DNA of 64,000 nt from Caulobacterales bacterium (GTDB lineage Bacteria > Pseudomonadota > Alphaproteobacteria > Caulobacterales > Aquidulcibacteraceae): NCBI GenBank assembly GCA_017303355.1, contig JAFLCU010000010.1, positions 62,001 to 126,000 of the forward strand, given 5' to 3'. The notes under the pieces were generated by a model, which was not told the origin of the DNA, ran no database searches, and saw only the letters and a program-made list of their open reading frames with translations. Position 1 is the first letter of the stretch, and every line of letters begins with the position of its first letter. Below are positions 17,841 through 26,818 of the stretch, piece after piece. The position numbers and the translations under genes were made by a program.

Positions 17841-20168
17841 TTAGAACGACCTTCTCAGCGTCACGCCATAGGTGCGCGGATCGCCCGGATAGCCCACATA
17901 AAGGCCAGAACCGCCGGGCGCCGCGGAGAGGAATTCGAAATACTCCTCGTCAGTGATGTTGCGTCCCCACAAGAACACCGCCCAGCTTTCGCTTGCGCGG
18001 AAACCGACGCGACCGTTGAGCAAGCCGTAGCCATCGACGACGAGATAGCGTGATGGCGTGGCGCTCGATGAGAAGTCCGAGCGATAGCTGGCGTCGGCGG
18101 CGATGAAGAACTCGCCTTCGCGGCCAAGGAACGTCGTGGGGTGCGAGAATTCACCACCAATGGAGCCAGCCCATGCGGAGATGCCCGGCAAGCGTTCGCC
18201 GGAAATATCGACCGCCTGCGGGCCGCCAGTGCCTTCAAGCGGCGCGGGCGCATCGGTGAAGGAGACGTATTCGCCATCGGTGTAGGCCAGAGCGCCGTAG
18301 ATCGAGAAGGCTTCACTGACGCGCGCGTTGAAATCCAATTCGGCGCCGCGCACGCGCACTTCGTCGGCGTTCGCGAGATAGCCGCGCAGTACGCCGACGT
18401 TCGCGTTCACGACTTGCGCTTGATAGTCCTCAACGGTCGTCTCGTAGATCGTGAAGTTCAAACGCGCGCCGTCCCACGGCTCGCTCTTGAAGCCAATTTC
18501 GATGTGGCGGACCTCTTCGGGGTCAACCGTCGCCGCGTCGAGGATCGGTGCGCCGCCCGCATCTGTCGGCAAGCCGCCGAGATTGAGGCCGACGGATTTG
18601 AAGCTCGTGGCGTAGGTTGCATATGCATTGAAATTGTCGGCGACGTCGTAGGCGATGGTGATCTGGCCGGAGAGGTTGGTGTCATCCGCCTCCGCGGCAT
18701 AGGATTGTGGCGCGAGGACTGAACGCTGCAACGCGATCAGCGCCGGGTCGACGGTGACGAGGCCGCCATAAACTTGGCTGTCGTAATCGACTTCCTTGTT
18801 GTCGTAATTGAAGCGCAGGCCCGGCAGAATGCGCAGCCGATCGGTGACCGCCCATTCGAGTTGGCCGAAAATGGCGGCGCTCACGTGTTCGGATTGAATG
18901 TCCGAGGTTTGGCCATAGCCGTCGAGCAGGCCGGGCGTCAGCGCCGCCGCCGTTGGCGCAAGCAGGAAACGCGCGGCGGCGGAGCCCTGCTCTTGCAGGC
19001 CTTCCGAATTGATCGTTTGCTTGAATGCGTAGAGGCCGGTGACGAAGCTCAAGCTCGACGAGAACTCGCCAGCATAGCGGATTTCTTGGCTCCATTGCCG
19101 TTGCTCGGAAGGGTTGGCCGAAATCGTGGTCACTGGCAGGCCGAGGAAATCGCGATCGTTCGACGGATCCCAATCCCAGAAGCGCCAAGCACTGATCGAT
19201 GTGAGTTCGCCGACGCCGACATCCCACTCGGCGGTGAGCGAAACGCCGCCGACATCTTGATAGGAGCGGTGCGGGGTGTCGGCGTCGGTGACGCGATCGA
19301 ACGGGTTGGTGCTCGGCGCGATATAGCCAAGATCGGCGACGATCGCGGCGTATTGGCGGTTGGCTGCGCGCAGCGTGGGCGCCACGCCCGCATAGACTTG
19401 CGCATAGCCTTCGGGGCGCTGACGCGTGTAATCGGCGGCGAGCAGGAGATCGAAATTCTCTGTTGGCGTGAACAGCAATTGGCCGCGCACGCCGACATTG
19501 TTGAGATCGTTCAGGTCGTCTTGCGTGGCCGTGTTGTAGAGAAAGCCATCGCGGTGCGTGGATGAGAACGAAAGCCTGCCTGCGAGGTTTTCGGCAATCG
19601 GTCCGGTGATGGAGCCGCGCGCTTGCGTGTAGCCATAATCGCCGAAGCTCGCTTCGAGTTCCGCTTCAGGCGTGAGGCTTGGACGGCGGGTCGTGATATT
19701 GATGGCGCCGGCGGTGGTATTCTTGCCGTAAAGCGTACCTTGCGGGCCACGCAGCACTTCGATTTGCGCGGTGTCCAAAAAATCGAGCGTGGCCACGGCG
19801 GGGCGGGCGTAGAACACGCCATCGACATAGAAACCCACGCCGGGCTCGATGCCGTCATTGGTCAAGCCAAAGGGCGCGCCAAGGCCGCGAATGTTCACCG
19901 CGGAATTGCGCGGGTTCGACGAATAAAACTGAACCGTCGGGATCAGCTCCTTCAAACGGTTCACGTTGAACGAGCCGGAATCCTCAACCATCTGGCCGCT
20001 GACGACGGAAACCGGGATCGGCACAGATTGCAGGTCCTCTTCGACGCGGCGCGCGGTGACGATGATGTCGTCCTCGTTGCGCGCGCCGTCCTGCGCGAGG
20101 GCGGCGCTTGGCGCGGCCCAGAACAAGGCGGCTGCCGCAGCTGACAGCGTCAGTGCTGATTTGCTCAT
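17841..20168 (-). CDS. TonB-dependent outer-membrane receptor
   Basis: 775 aa from ATG 20168, placed 10 nt after GGAGG; an ATG at 20177 would sit directly on that ribosome site. A signal peptide (ALTLSAAAAALFWAAPSAALAQ) is followed by a TonB-box region DDIIVTARR, the plug domain (SVPIPVSVVSGQMVED, then GPQGTLYGKNTTAGAINI at ~135-155) and a 22-strand barrel. It ends in YGVTLRRSF, with the C-terminal Phe recognised by the BAM machinery. It belongs to the large class with no siderophore-specific signature, so the ligand may be a lipid, terpene or sugar. It lies next to oxygenase and hydrolase genes and may import their substrate. Confidence 0.9.
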   Translation of the reverse strand: MSKSALTLSAAAAALFWAAPSAALAQDGARNEDDIIVTARRVEEDLQSVPIPVSVVSGQMVEDSGSFNVNRLKELIPTVQFYSSNPRNSAVNIRGLGAPFGLTNDGIEPGVGFYVDGVFYARPAVATLDFLDTAQIEVLRGPQGTLYGKNTTAGAINITTRRPSLTPEAELEASFGDYGYTQARGSITGPIAENLAGRLSFSSTHRDGFLYNTATQDDLNDLNNVGVRGQLLFTPTENFDLLLAADYTRQRPEGYAQVYAGVAPTLRAANRQYAAIVADLGYIAPSTNPFDRVTDADTPHRSYQDVGGVSLTAEWDVGVGELTSISAWRFWDWDPSNDRDFLGLPVTTISANPSEQRQWSQEIRYAGEFSSSLSFVTGLYAFKQTINSEGLQEQGSAAARFLLAPTAAALTPGLLDGYGQTSDIQSEHVSAAIFGQLEWAVTDRLRILPGLRFNYDNKEVDYDSQVYGGLVTVDPALIALQRSVLAPQSYAAEADDTNLSGQITIAYDVADNFNAYATYATSFKSVGLNLGGLPTDAGGAPILDAATVDPEEVRHIEIGFKSEPWDGARLNFTIYETTVEDYQAQVVNANVGVLRGYLANADEVRVRGAELDFNARVSEAFSIYGALAYTDGEYVSFTDAPAPLEGTGGPQAVDISGERLPGISAWAGSIGGEFSHPTTFLGREGEFFIAADASYRSDFSSSATPSRYLVVDGYGLLNGRVGFRASESWAVFLWGRNITDEEYFEFLSAAPGGSGLYVGYPGDPRTYGVTLRRSF

Positions 20169-20177
20169 CTGAAACAT

Positions 20178-20459
20178 TCCTCCATGCCGCGATGCAGCAG
20201 GGCCAGAAAATTTCAGTAATCCGACTAAATCAATGTAGATAAACCTAACCTTTAGTTTAGCGCCGTTGGCGCGCGCGTTCTGGTGGATGCGCGAAATAAA
20301 TAAATATACATAAAAACAATCATATATACGCTGTAACGTCGGATTGAATTGATTGAATCAATGCATTGAAATGATGCCGCTATCCACATTTGCGGGGGAC
20401 CTGACCTGGCGCAAAGGTGTTTCATTGTTCATCAAATACGTCGGCATGCGGAGTGAAGG
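20178..20459. promoter_or_regulatory. AT-rich divergent promoter region
   Basis: This 280-bp stretch between the TonB receptor (-) and the FAD protein (+) is far more AT-rich than its surroundings, especially 20220-20370, with runs such as AAATAAATAAATATACATAAAA. No open frame of note, riboswitch fold or clear regulator site could be assigned. It presumably carries promoters for both flanking genes. Confidence 0.4.
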
Positions 20460-21536
20460 ATGAAGCGGCCTCTGCAGGCGACGCGGCAGCCTGTGGTCGT
20501 CAGTATCGGCGGCGGGTTCAGCGGCGCGGCGCTCTGCTGGCAGCTTTTGGCGTTGGGCGGTGCCAGCCCGCGCATCGTTCTCATCGACAAGTCAGGCAAG
20601 TTTGGTCCCGGCCTGGCTTATGGCGGCGCGCATCCGAGCCATCTGCTTAACGTCCGCGCCGGCAATATGAGCATCGACCCGGCGCGGCCGAACGACTTTG
20701 TCGACTGGCTTCGCGCGAGTGGTCACGAGGACGTGGACGCCGATACGTTCGCGCCGCGCGTCGCGTTTGGCGGATATGTCGAGACGCGCTTGCGCGGCGC
20801 CATGCGCACACGCCGCGCCGATCAATTGACGCTCGTGTGCGAGGAAGCCATCGCCTGCCGGCCGCAACAGCGTGGCGTTGCGGTGCAGCTTGCATCTGGC
20901 GTCGTGATCGAGGCGGACGCCGTGGTGCTGGCGCTCGGTAACGCGCCGCCAATGATTCCGGCGCCGTTCGATGCGTTCGGCGCAGACGTGATTGTGCACC
21001 GTCATCGCACGCCGGGGCATGTCGTGGCTTGGCTCAACGCGCTTGAGGCCGCCGACGTGATGGGGATGATCGCTGGGCGTGTGCGCGAGGTTGTGCGAAC
21101 GGCGGACGGGTTCACGATCGGCTACGCGCTGCGCGGCAGTGGCGATCCACGCCGTTTCGCCGTAAAGCGCATTGTGAATTGCACGGGCGCCTGCGCCGAC
21201 GTGAGCGCTATCGAAGCCCCGCTCATGAAGCAAATGCTCAGCGAAGGCGTGGTGCGCGAGCATCCGACAGGACTCGGTCTCAATGTCGATGATAGCGGCC
21301 ACGTGCTGGGCGCCAACGGGGTTGCGCGCGCGACCATCCTAGCGCTTGGGCCGCTGACGCAAGGCGCGCACTGGGAGAGCACGTCTGCGCCGGATATTCG
21401 CACGCGCGCCACCGCGATGATCAGCGAGATCGCGCGCGTGGAGGCGCGCAATCGGCGCGCCATCCTTGGCGCGTTCGGCAATGTGACGGCGTTGAGCGCA
21501 CGCCGTCGCGCCACATCAAACGTCACAAAGACCTGA
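20460..21536 (+). pseudogene. FAD/NAD(P)-binding protein with internal deletion
   Basis: 358 aa. The N-terminal half is a normal PF13454-type FAD-binding protein: SIGGGFSGAALCWQL, FGPGLAYGGAHPSHLLNVRAGNM, and the GGYVETRL helix. Family members are about 450-500 aa. After the first domain they continue with a W-x-P linker, a second nucleotide-binding GxGLTMVDV motif and an SRRGLxP stretch before an HRHRxAP segment. Here residues ~170-178 (FDAFGADV) run directly into IVHRHRTPG, so about 130-140 residues including GxGLTMVD are missing. The C-terminal part (IAGRVREV, VNCTGA, LGPLTQGAHWE) is intact. The frame is open, so a protein is made, but it is probably inactive. Confidence 0.65.
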
Positions 21537-21539
21537 AGC

Positions 21540-21998
21540 TCAGTTTTTGCTCGTCGCGCGAGGCGCGGCTTCGGCGATGGAGGAAGCCGCAGCGGCTAGT
21601 GTGCGCGACTCCAGAATTGTGGCGCTGGCGTCGCGCACTTGAACCAAGGTCTGGCGGATCGAGCAGGTGATCTCGTCGCGGCAATCCTCGCAACGCTGGT
21701 AGGCGGTGCGGCTCGAGCACGGGGTGAGCGCCAAAGGCCCATCGATGGCGCGGATCACGTCCGCGAAGGTGATGAGGTCCGGCGCGCGCGCCAACGCATA
21801 GCCGCCCAATTTGCCGCGCTGGCTGACGACGAGGCCGTGCTTGCGCAATTCCAGCAGGATGTTCTCCAGGAACCGGCGCGGAATGTCCTGCCGGGCCGCA
21901 ATGTCGCCGATAAAAACCGGCCGGCGCGCGCCGTCCCGGGCCTGTGCGGCGAGATCGATCATGGCTCGTAGCGCGTACTTGGCCTTGCTTGTGAGCAT
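21540..21998 (-). CDS. Rrf2-family transcriptional regulator with cysteine cluster
   Basis: 152 aa. The winged helix begins MLTSKAKYALRAMIDLA and continues IAARQDIPRRFLENILLELRKHGLV, then RGKLGGYALAR, all diagnostic of Rrf2 proteins. A cysteine-rich loop around 92-113 (C, C, C and C in the CSSRTAYQRCEDCRDEITC stretch) could ligate an iron-sulfur cluster as in IscR, RsrR or NsrR relatives. No isc or suf genes are adjacent, so its regulon is unclear; it could also be a cysteine- or sulfide-responsive member. Confidence 0.85.
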   Translation of the reverse strand: MLTSKAKYALRAMIDLAAQARDGARRPVFIGDIAARQDIPRRFLENILLELRKHGLVVSQRGKLGGYALARAPDLITFADVIRAIDGPLALTPCSSRTAYQRCEDCRDEITCSIRQTLVQVRDASATILESRTLAAAASSIAEAAPRATSKN

Positions 21999-22419
21999 GG
22001 CCCATGTCCACCAAATGACTCGGGAAAATCAAGTTCCCAGACAATATCCCCCCGGCAGGAGAGCTGGTCGCGGCGTCATGGTTCTGTCGCATAGCCTCGT
22101 CCCAAATCCGCAAGGTCGGCCTATGTCGTTTCGTACGTGTGGCATGGGGCATATGATTCAAAATGGGTTTTGCAGGGGGCGGGTGGCCGCCGCCTCGCGC
22201 GTCGCGGGAAAGCGCCTGACGCATTTCTCATCATTTCGTGATCCCGATTGCCCCCGCGCCGCGCCGCCGCCATATCGGCGCCTCGCTTGATGTGGATGGT
22301 GTTATCCGCTGGCGGCGTCAGGGGGCTGACGCAAAGCGCGGGGCGTAACCCGCGCGCACCTGGTCCAGGGGCCCAATGAGCCCAAGCCCCGGAACCGAGA
22401 ACTGAAGTGGTGGAGCGGA
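21999..22419. other. Intergenic region without a recognisable gene
   Basis: 421 bp between the leftward Rrf2 gene and the rightward small conserved protein. Short open frames exist on both strands but none has a family match or a convincing ribosome site. It presumably contains both promoters. No repeat, terminator or RNA fold was identified. Confidence 0.5.
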
Positions 22420-22671
22420 ATGGATCACGATTTCTGCAATGTGGACGGCGCGCGGCGTCTGAAACAGCGGATCGAGGAATATTGGCGCGAGCGCGGCTAC
22501 AACGTCGAGGTCAAGCTTGTGGAAGCGGGCTTTGTGGCGGCGATGCGCTCGGCGCGGACGGACGTGCGGAGCGACATGGTCAATGGTTTCCCGACCAAGC
22601 GCGCGAGCGCGAACGATCGGGGGGACGAGCGTTCGTCCCCTAGGCCGCGTGGCCTGATGGACGTCGCGTAA
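22420..22671 (+). CDS. Small conserved alphaproteobacterial protein
   Basis: 83 aa, ATG preceded by GGTGGAG. The sequence CNVDGARRLKQRIEEYW, VKLVEAGFVAAMRSARTDVRSDMVNG resembles a short protein I have seen widely in Caulobacterales and Rhizobiales genomes, with an amphipathic helix and a conserved SARTDVRSDMVNG tail. No function is known. It is convergent with gph, 15 bp apart. Confidence 0.65.
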   Translation: MDHDFCNVDGARRLKQRIEEYWRERGYNVEVKLVEAGFVAAMRSARTDVRSDMVNGFPTKRASANDRGDERSSPRPRGLMDVA

Positions 22672-22686
22672 GCGCTTCCGGCTTGT

Positions 22687-23379
22687 TCATGGGCGCGCCG
22701 CCAAGAGGCGGCGGCAGGCCGGCGCTATCTCTGAAAATCGGAAAATAAGCGCGTCGGCGCCGAGTTTATCGGCGCCGCCGTCGCAATAGCCGAACGTGAC
22801 CGCCATGACGGGCGCGCCTGCCGCGCGCGCCGCGCCCACGTCGGCGGCGCTGTCGCCGACCATCACCGAGCGGCGCAACACGCCGCCTGCGCGTTGCACG
22901 GCCGCGAGATAGTGCTCGGGATGGGGTTTGCGTTGCGTCACCGCGTCCGCGCCGACGATGGCCGAGAAATAGCGGCTGAGATCGAGCGCATCGAGCAACA
23001 TGTTCGAGAGTTCGGTGCGCTTGTTGGTGCAGACGGCGAGCTTCGCGCCCAATGCCGCCAGTTCGTCGAGCGCGTGCTCGACGCCCGGAAAGGTTCTGGA
23101 CTCGCGCGCGATATCGGCGCGGTAGAAATCGATGAAGGCGGCGGTGAGCTGGTCCAGGCGCTCCGTGCCGAAGCTTACGCCCGCGGCGGCGGACGCCCGC
23201 TCGATCAGTACGCGCGCCCCCTGGCCCACCATGTTGCGCGCCGTTTCAAGCTTGGCGTGCGGCAGGCCTTCGATGTCCAGGGTGCGGTTGAGCGCCCGCA
23301 CCAGATCCGGCGCGGTGTCGACCAGGGTGCCGTCCAGGTCGAAAACAATGGTGGCGTCGCCTAATTCGCCGCTGGTCAT
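22687..23379 (-). CDS. gph: Phosphoglycolate phosphatase
   Basis: 230 aa from ATG 23379. HAD hydrolase motif I VFDLDGTLVDTAPDL has the nucleophile Asp and the general acid Asp. Motif II is VCTNK, motif III includes QRKPHPE, and motif IV is MVGDSAADVGAA. The cap domain insert after motif I fits subclass IA and Gph length. It dephosphorylates 2-phosphoglycolate in the cytoplasm. A much longer minus-strand frame continues through glmU but only this segment is protein-like. The gene is divergent from glmU with 66 bp between starts. Confidence 0.88.
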   Translation of the reverse strand: MTSGELGDATIVFDLDGTLVDTAPDLVRALNRTLDIEGLPHAKLETARNMVGQGARVLIERASAAAGVSFGTERLDQLTAAFIDFYRADIARESRTFPGVEHALDELAALGAKLAVCTNKRTELSNMLLDALDLSRYFSAIVGADAVTQRKPHPEHYLAAVQRAGGVLRRSVMVGDSAADVGAARAAGAPVMAVTFGYCDGGADKLGADALIFRFSEIAPACRRLLAARP

Positions 23380-23445
23380 GGATGGCCCCAAACTCCGGGT
23401 TTGGGCTAAAACTCCGTCAGGATTCGAGCAATTGGGTAAAAGCAG

Positions 23446-24798
23446 ATGAGCCGAGCGCGGGCCGCGATCATTCTGGCGGCGGGTCAAGGCACGCGGATGA
23501 AATCCGACTTGCCCAAGGTGCTGCACCAAGTCGGCGGCAAGCCGATGCTGGATTGGGCGATCGCTTCGGCGCGCGGGCTGGGGGCCGAGCGCATCATCGT
23601 CGTCACGGGCGCGCATTCGCCGCAGGTGCGCGAGCACGCCGCCAGAAGCGTCGGCGACGCGTCGGTCGCCACACAGGATCCCCCACTCGGCACCGCGCAT
23701 GCGGTGCGCGCGGCCGAGCAAGCGCTTGCGGGTTTCGATGGCGATGTGGTGGTGCTCTATGCCGACGCGCCGTTGGTGAAATCGGAAAGCTTGGCGGCGA
23801 TGTTCGCCGCGCGCGCCGATAAGGGCGGCATGGCGGTGCTTGGTTTCAACGCGACCAACCCGTTCGGCTATGGCCGGCTTGTGCTCGATGGCGAGGGTCG
23901 GCTGGAGCGCATCGTTGAGGAGAAGGACGCGACGCCCGAGCAACGCGCGATCAAGCTCTGCAATTCCGGCGTGCTCTGCGCCGATGCGAAGACGCTGTTT
24001 CATTTGCTCTCGATGGTGAAGAACGAAAACGCCAAGGGCGAATATTATCTGACCGACGTCGTCGGGCTTGGCCGTTCGGCGGGTTTCTTCACGCACATCG
24101 TCGAGGGCGACGAGACCGAGGTGCTCGGCGTCAATTCGCGCGTTGAACTGGCGGAAGCGGAAGCCGCGTTTCAGCGTCGTCGCCGCCGCGCGGCGATGGA
24201 GGCGGGCGTCACGCTGATCGATCCCGACACCGTCTTCTTCAGCCACGACACCGAGATCGCTAACGATGTGCTGATCGAACCGAACGTGTTCTTTGGCGCG
24301 GGCGTCCGTATCGGCAAGGGCGCGCGCGTCAAGGCGTTCTGCCACATCGAAGGCGCCGAGATCGGCGAGGGCGCCCAGATTGGTCCGTCCGCGCGGCTGC
24401 GTCCGGGCACCAAGCTCGGCGCCAATGTGAAGATCGGCAATTTCGTCGAGGTGAAGAACGCGACGTTCGGGCCCAAGGCGCAGGCGAGTCACCTCACCTA
24501 TGTGGGTGACGCCGATGTCGGCGCGCGCGCCAATCTTGGCTGCGGCACGATCACCTGCAATTACGACGGCTTCGACAAATATCGCACGACGATCGGTGAA
24601 GACGCCTTCATCGGCTCCGACACCGCGCTCGTGGCGCCAGTCACAATCGGCAAAGGCGCCTACACCGGCACGGGCAGCGTCATCACCAAGGACGTGCCGG
24701 ACGGCGCGCTTGGCGTGGGCCGTTCGCGGCAAGTGAACATTGACGGTTGGGCCGACAAGAACCGCGCGAAAAAGCAGAAGGCGAAAGAGACGAAATGA
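23446..24798 (+). CDS. glmU: Bifunctional UDP-GlcNAc pyrophosphorylase / glucosamine-1-phosphate N-acetyltransferase
   Basis: 450 aa, full length. The N-terminal uridyltransferase domain carries ILAAGQGTRMKSDLPKVLHQ (residues ~9-28), DPPLGTAHAV and YADAPLV (Mg2+ site). The C-terminal left-handed beta-helix has hexapeptide repeats (GAGVRIGKGARVKAF, IGEGAQIGPSARLRPG) and the acetyltransferase elements NFVEVKNA, HLTYVGDADVG and NYDG. It makes UDP-GlcNAc for peptidoglycan and LPS. The stop overlaps the rpiA start (ATGA). Confidence 0.95.
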   Translation: MSRARAAIILAAGQGTRMKSDLPKVLHQVGGKPMLDWAIASARGLGAERIIVVTGAHSPQVREHAARSVGDASVATQDPPLGTAHAVRAAEQALAGFDGDVVVLYADAPLVKSESLAAMFAARADKGGMAVLGFNATNPFGYGRLVLDGEGRLERIVEEKDATPEQRAIKLCNSGVLCADAKTLFHLLSMVKNENAKGEYYLTDVVGLGRSAGFFTHIVEGDETEVLGVNSRVELAEAEAAFQRRRRRAAMEAGVTLIDPDTVFFSHDTEIANDVLIEPNVFFGAGVRIGKGARVKAFCHIEGAEIGEGAQIGPSARLRPGTKLGANVKIGNFVEVKNATFGPKAQASHLTYVGDADVGARANLGCGTITCNYDGFDKYRTTIGEDAFIGSDTALVAPVTIGKGAYTGTGSVITKDVPDGALGVGRSRQVNIDGWADKNRAKKQKAKETK

Positions 24799-25496
24799 GC
24801 ACGGACATCGCCAAGTTCAACGCCGCGCAAGCCGCACTTGCCTACATCAAGGATGGCATGGTGGTGGGCCTCGGCACCGGCTCGACCTCGGCGTATTTCG
24901 TGCGGCTGTTGGGCGACAAGGTGCGGCAAGGCTTACGCGTCAAAGGCGTGCCGACATCGGAAGCGACGCGCAATTTGGCTGAACAAGTCGGCGTGCCGCT
25001 GATTGAGATCAGCCAGGTGAGCGCGATCGATGTCGATGTCGACGGCGCCGATGAGGTCGATCCGCAATTCCGCTTGATCAAGGGCGGCGGCGGGGCGTTG
25101 CTGCGCGAGAAAATCGTGGCGGCGGCGTCCAAGCAGATGGTGGTGATCGCCGACGAGGGCAAATGGGTGGAGACGCTGGGCGCCTTCCCGCTGCCGGTCG
25201 AGGTGACGCGGTTTGGTTTCGCGCTGACGAGCGAGCGGATTCACGAAGCATTGGCGGCGACGGGCTGCGAAGGCGCCGAGGTGTCGCTGCGCGTCGCCGG
25301 CAAGGCCAACGAACCGGTGATCACCGATGGCGGCAATTACATCATCGACGCGCACGCCAAGCGCATTCCGGATGCGGACGCGCTGGGGGCCGCGTTGAAG
25401 AACATAGCCGGCGTCGTCGAGCACGGGCTATTTCTGAACCTCGCCCACGTGGTCATCCTCGGCAAAGCCAAGGGCGCGGATGTGAAGACGCTGTAG
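24795..25496 (+). CDS. rpiA: Ribose-5-phosphate isomerase A
   Basis: 233 aa. Typical RpiA: GLGTGSTSAYFV phosphate loop, GVPTSEATRNLAEQ, DVDVDGADEVDPQFRLIKGGGGALLREKIVA with the catalytic Asp and Lys, and DGGNYIID near the C-terminus. It interconverts ribose-5-phosphate and ribulose-5-phosphate in the non-oxidative pentose phosphate pathway. The start overlaps the glmU stop by 4 nt, indicating translational coupling. Confidence 0.95.
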   Translation: MSTDIAKFNAAQAALAYIKDGMVVGLGTGSTSAYFVRLLGDKVRQGLRVKGVPTSEATRNLAEQVGVPLIEISQVSAIDVDVDGADEVDPQFRLIKGGGGALLREKIVAAASKQMVVIADEGKWVETLGAFPLPVEVTRFGFALTSERIHEALAATGCEGAEVSLRVAGKANEPVITDGGNYIIDAHAKRIPDADALGAALKNIAGVVEHGLFLNLAHVVILGKAKGADVKTL

Positions 25497-25901
25497 AGAT
25501 GAGCGCCGCGCGCCGCGCTTCGACAGGCCTAGCGACTGAGAGAGCGGAGCCCGCTTTTGAAAATCACCTCGCCCAACAAGCGCTAGCCTGAGCCTGTCGA
25601 AGGCGGCGCGGGGCGCAAGCGTTCGTGAGTGGCCGTCTTGGACCGCTGGCGTCCTCGCCGGCTTTCGGTGTTTCAACCACCACGATCTCCGACAATTGAA
25701 ACACCGCGCCGGCGGGGCGCCGGCGGTCCAAGAGATTGCGCGCAGGTGTTTGCAGGTCGGAGCGCGCGGCTCCGCCGCGCATGCGCCGCGGAGCGGCGCG
25801 CTCCCTTCTTTCAAGGCCTGCGCTTTTGGCCGCGTGGAGCGATGCTCCGCGCGGTTATGGGGATGATAGATGCCGGCTGCAAGCCGGCGGCCCGATGGGG
25901 G
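25497..25901. repeat. Cluster of nested palindromic intergenic repeats
   Basis: No gene. The stretch is built of inverted repeats: CTTCGACAGGC near 25518 against GCCTGTCGAAG near 25591, CGGTGTTTCAA (25669) against TTGAAACACCG (25697), GGACCGCTGGCG against CGCCGGCGGTCC, and a GGAGCGCGCGGCTCC...GGAGCGGCGCGCTCC palindrome around 25760-25803, then GCCGGCTGCAAGCCGGC near 25870. This is the look of REP/BIME-like mosaic elements that spread between genes. Confidence 0.6.
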
Positions 25902-26399
25902 TTAGGACGAGTCCGCGACAGCCGGCATGGGCGCCAGCGCGTGCGTGATGAAAGTGCGCGACGGCGGCGCGTAGGCGATGAGGCGCGTGTCGACATAGCC
26001 GTGGCGCAAGCGGCGCTTCACGCGGGCGACGTATTTCGTGGGATCGAACATCGCGGCGATCAAGCGCATGCAGCGTTCAAGCGGCGAAGCGTTGCGCAGG
26101 CGCACGCGGCTGCATTTGACGATCACGCGTGCGTTCGAGCGCTGTTTGCGAAAGCCCGCGCGGCCGCGGAGCATGGGCGCGGTGCGTGAGACCAAGCCCA
26201 TTTCATGGATGGCTTGTTGGAAGATGGTGCATTCGACTTGACGTTCGGCGTGACGCAGCAGCTTTTCCAAGCGGCGCGTCTTACGTGGTTTGCCGAGACG
26301 GAGCAGCAACCCCACCAGACACGCCAGCCCATACAGGATCGCGGCCGCGAGGGCCTCGATTTCTGTTTGGCTGACGATGGGGCGGGGTTGTGTTTTCAT
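25902..26399 (-). CDS. Conserved hypothetical protein with one membrane segment and basic C-terminal part
   Basis: 165 aa from ATG 26399. A hydrophobic stretch EALAAAILYGLACLVGLLLRL (about 16-36) is followed by a strongly basic region (KPRKTRRLEKLLRHAERQVE) and a C-terminal part with RCMRLIAAMFDP and RVKRRLRHGY. Proteins of this layout recur in Caulobacterales, often in several copies, by recollection only. Function unknown. It sits between two blocks of palindromic intergenic repeats, which may reflect co-mobility. The longer frame to 26597 runs into the repeat DNA and was not used. Confidence 0.55.
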   Translation of the reverse strand: MKTQPRPIVSQTEIEALAAAILYGLACLVGLLLRLGKPRKTRRLEKLLRHAERQVECTIFQQAIHEMGLVSRTAPMLRGRAGFRKQRSNARVIVKCSRVRLRNASPLERCMRLIAAMFDPTKYVARVKRRLRHGYVDTRLIAYAPPSRTFITHALAPMPAVADSS

Positions 26400-26818
26400 G
26401 TGGCGCAGTATGCGCCCGTTGTGAAGCGGTCGGATTATTCGCGTGAAGATTTTTGTAAGCGCTTGTGGCGCCAGCGTTTTCAAAAATGAGGCTGTAGGAT
26501 TGGCGCCCGCTCTATCCCCGAGGGAGCGCGGCGCTCCAACTTTTGAAGAGCGCGCCCCATACACACCACCCATCCCCGGATTGGCGCGAAGCGCCAAGTC
26601 CGGGGCCCATGCACTTGGGCTTCTCCGGAAAGGCTAGAGTCCATAGGCCCCGGGCTCGCGGCTCTGCCGCGCCCCAGGGATGGGTGCGGTGTGGCGGCAA
26701 ATCAGAGAGCGCAACGTCAAAGCGCGGGAGCGCGGCGCTGCGTGCCGCATGCGCGGCGTTGCGCGGCAAGATTGCCTCAAGCGCGCAATGACCTATCGTT
26801 CGTTCGTGGCGGTGAAGG
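26400..26818. repeat. Intergenic region with a long hairpin-type repeat
   Basis: No gene. It contains a strong hairpin at 26574-26605 (CCCCGGATTGGCGC / GCGCCAAGTCCGGGG, GAA loop). Outer arms CACCCATCCC (from ~26565) and GGGATGGGTG (to ~26686) enclose about 120 bp. This resembles a non-autonomous palindromic repeat (REP/MITE-like). The rest shows only short inverted repeats such as GGAGCGCGGCGCTCC near 26523. Confidence 0.55.

Noticed and set aside
22687..24732. A 681-aa minus-strand open frame through glmU and gph
   Set aside because: Only its last 230 residues (from ATG 23379) form a real protein, Gph. The rest is the antisense of glmU with His/Arg/Ala-rich nonsense.
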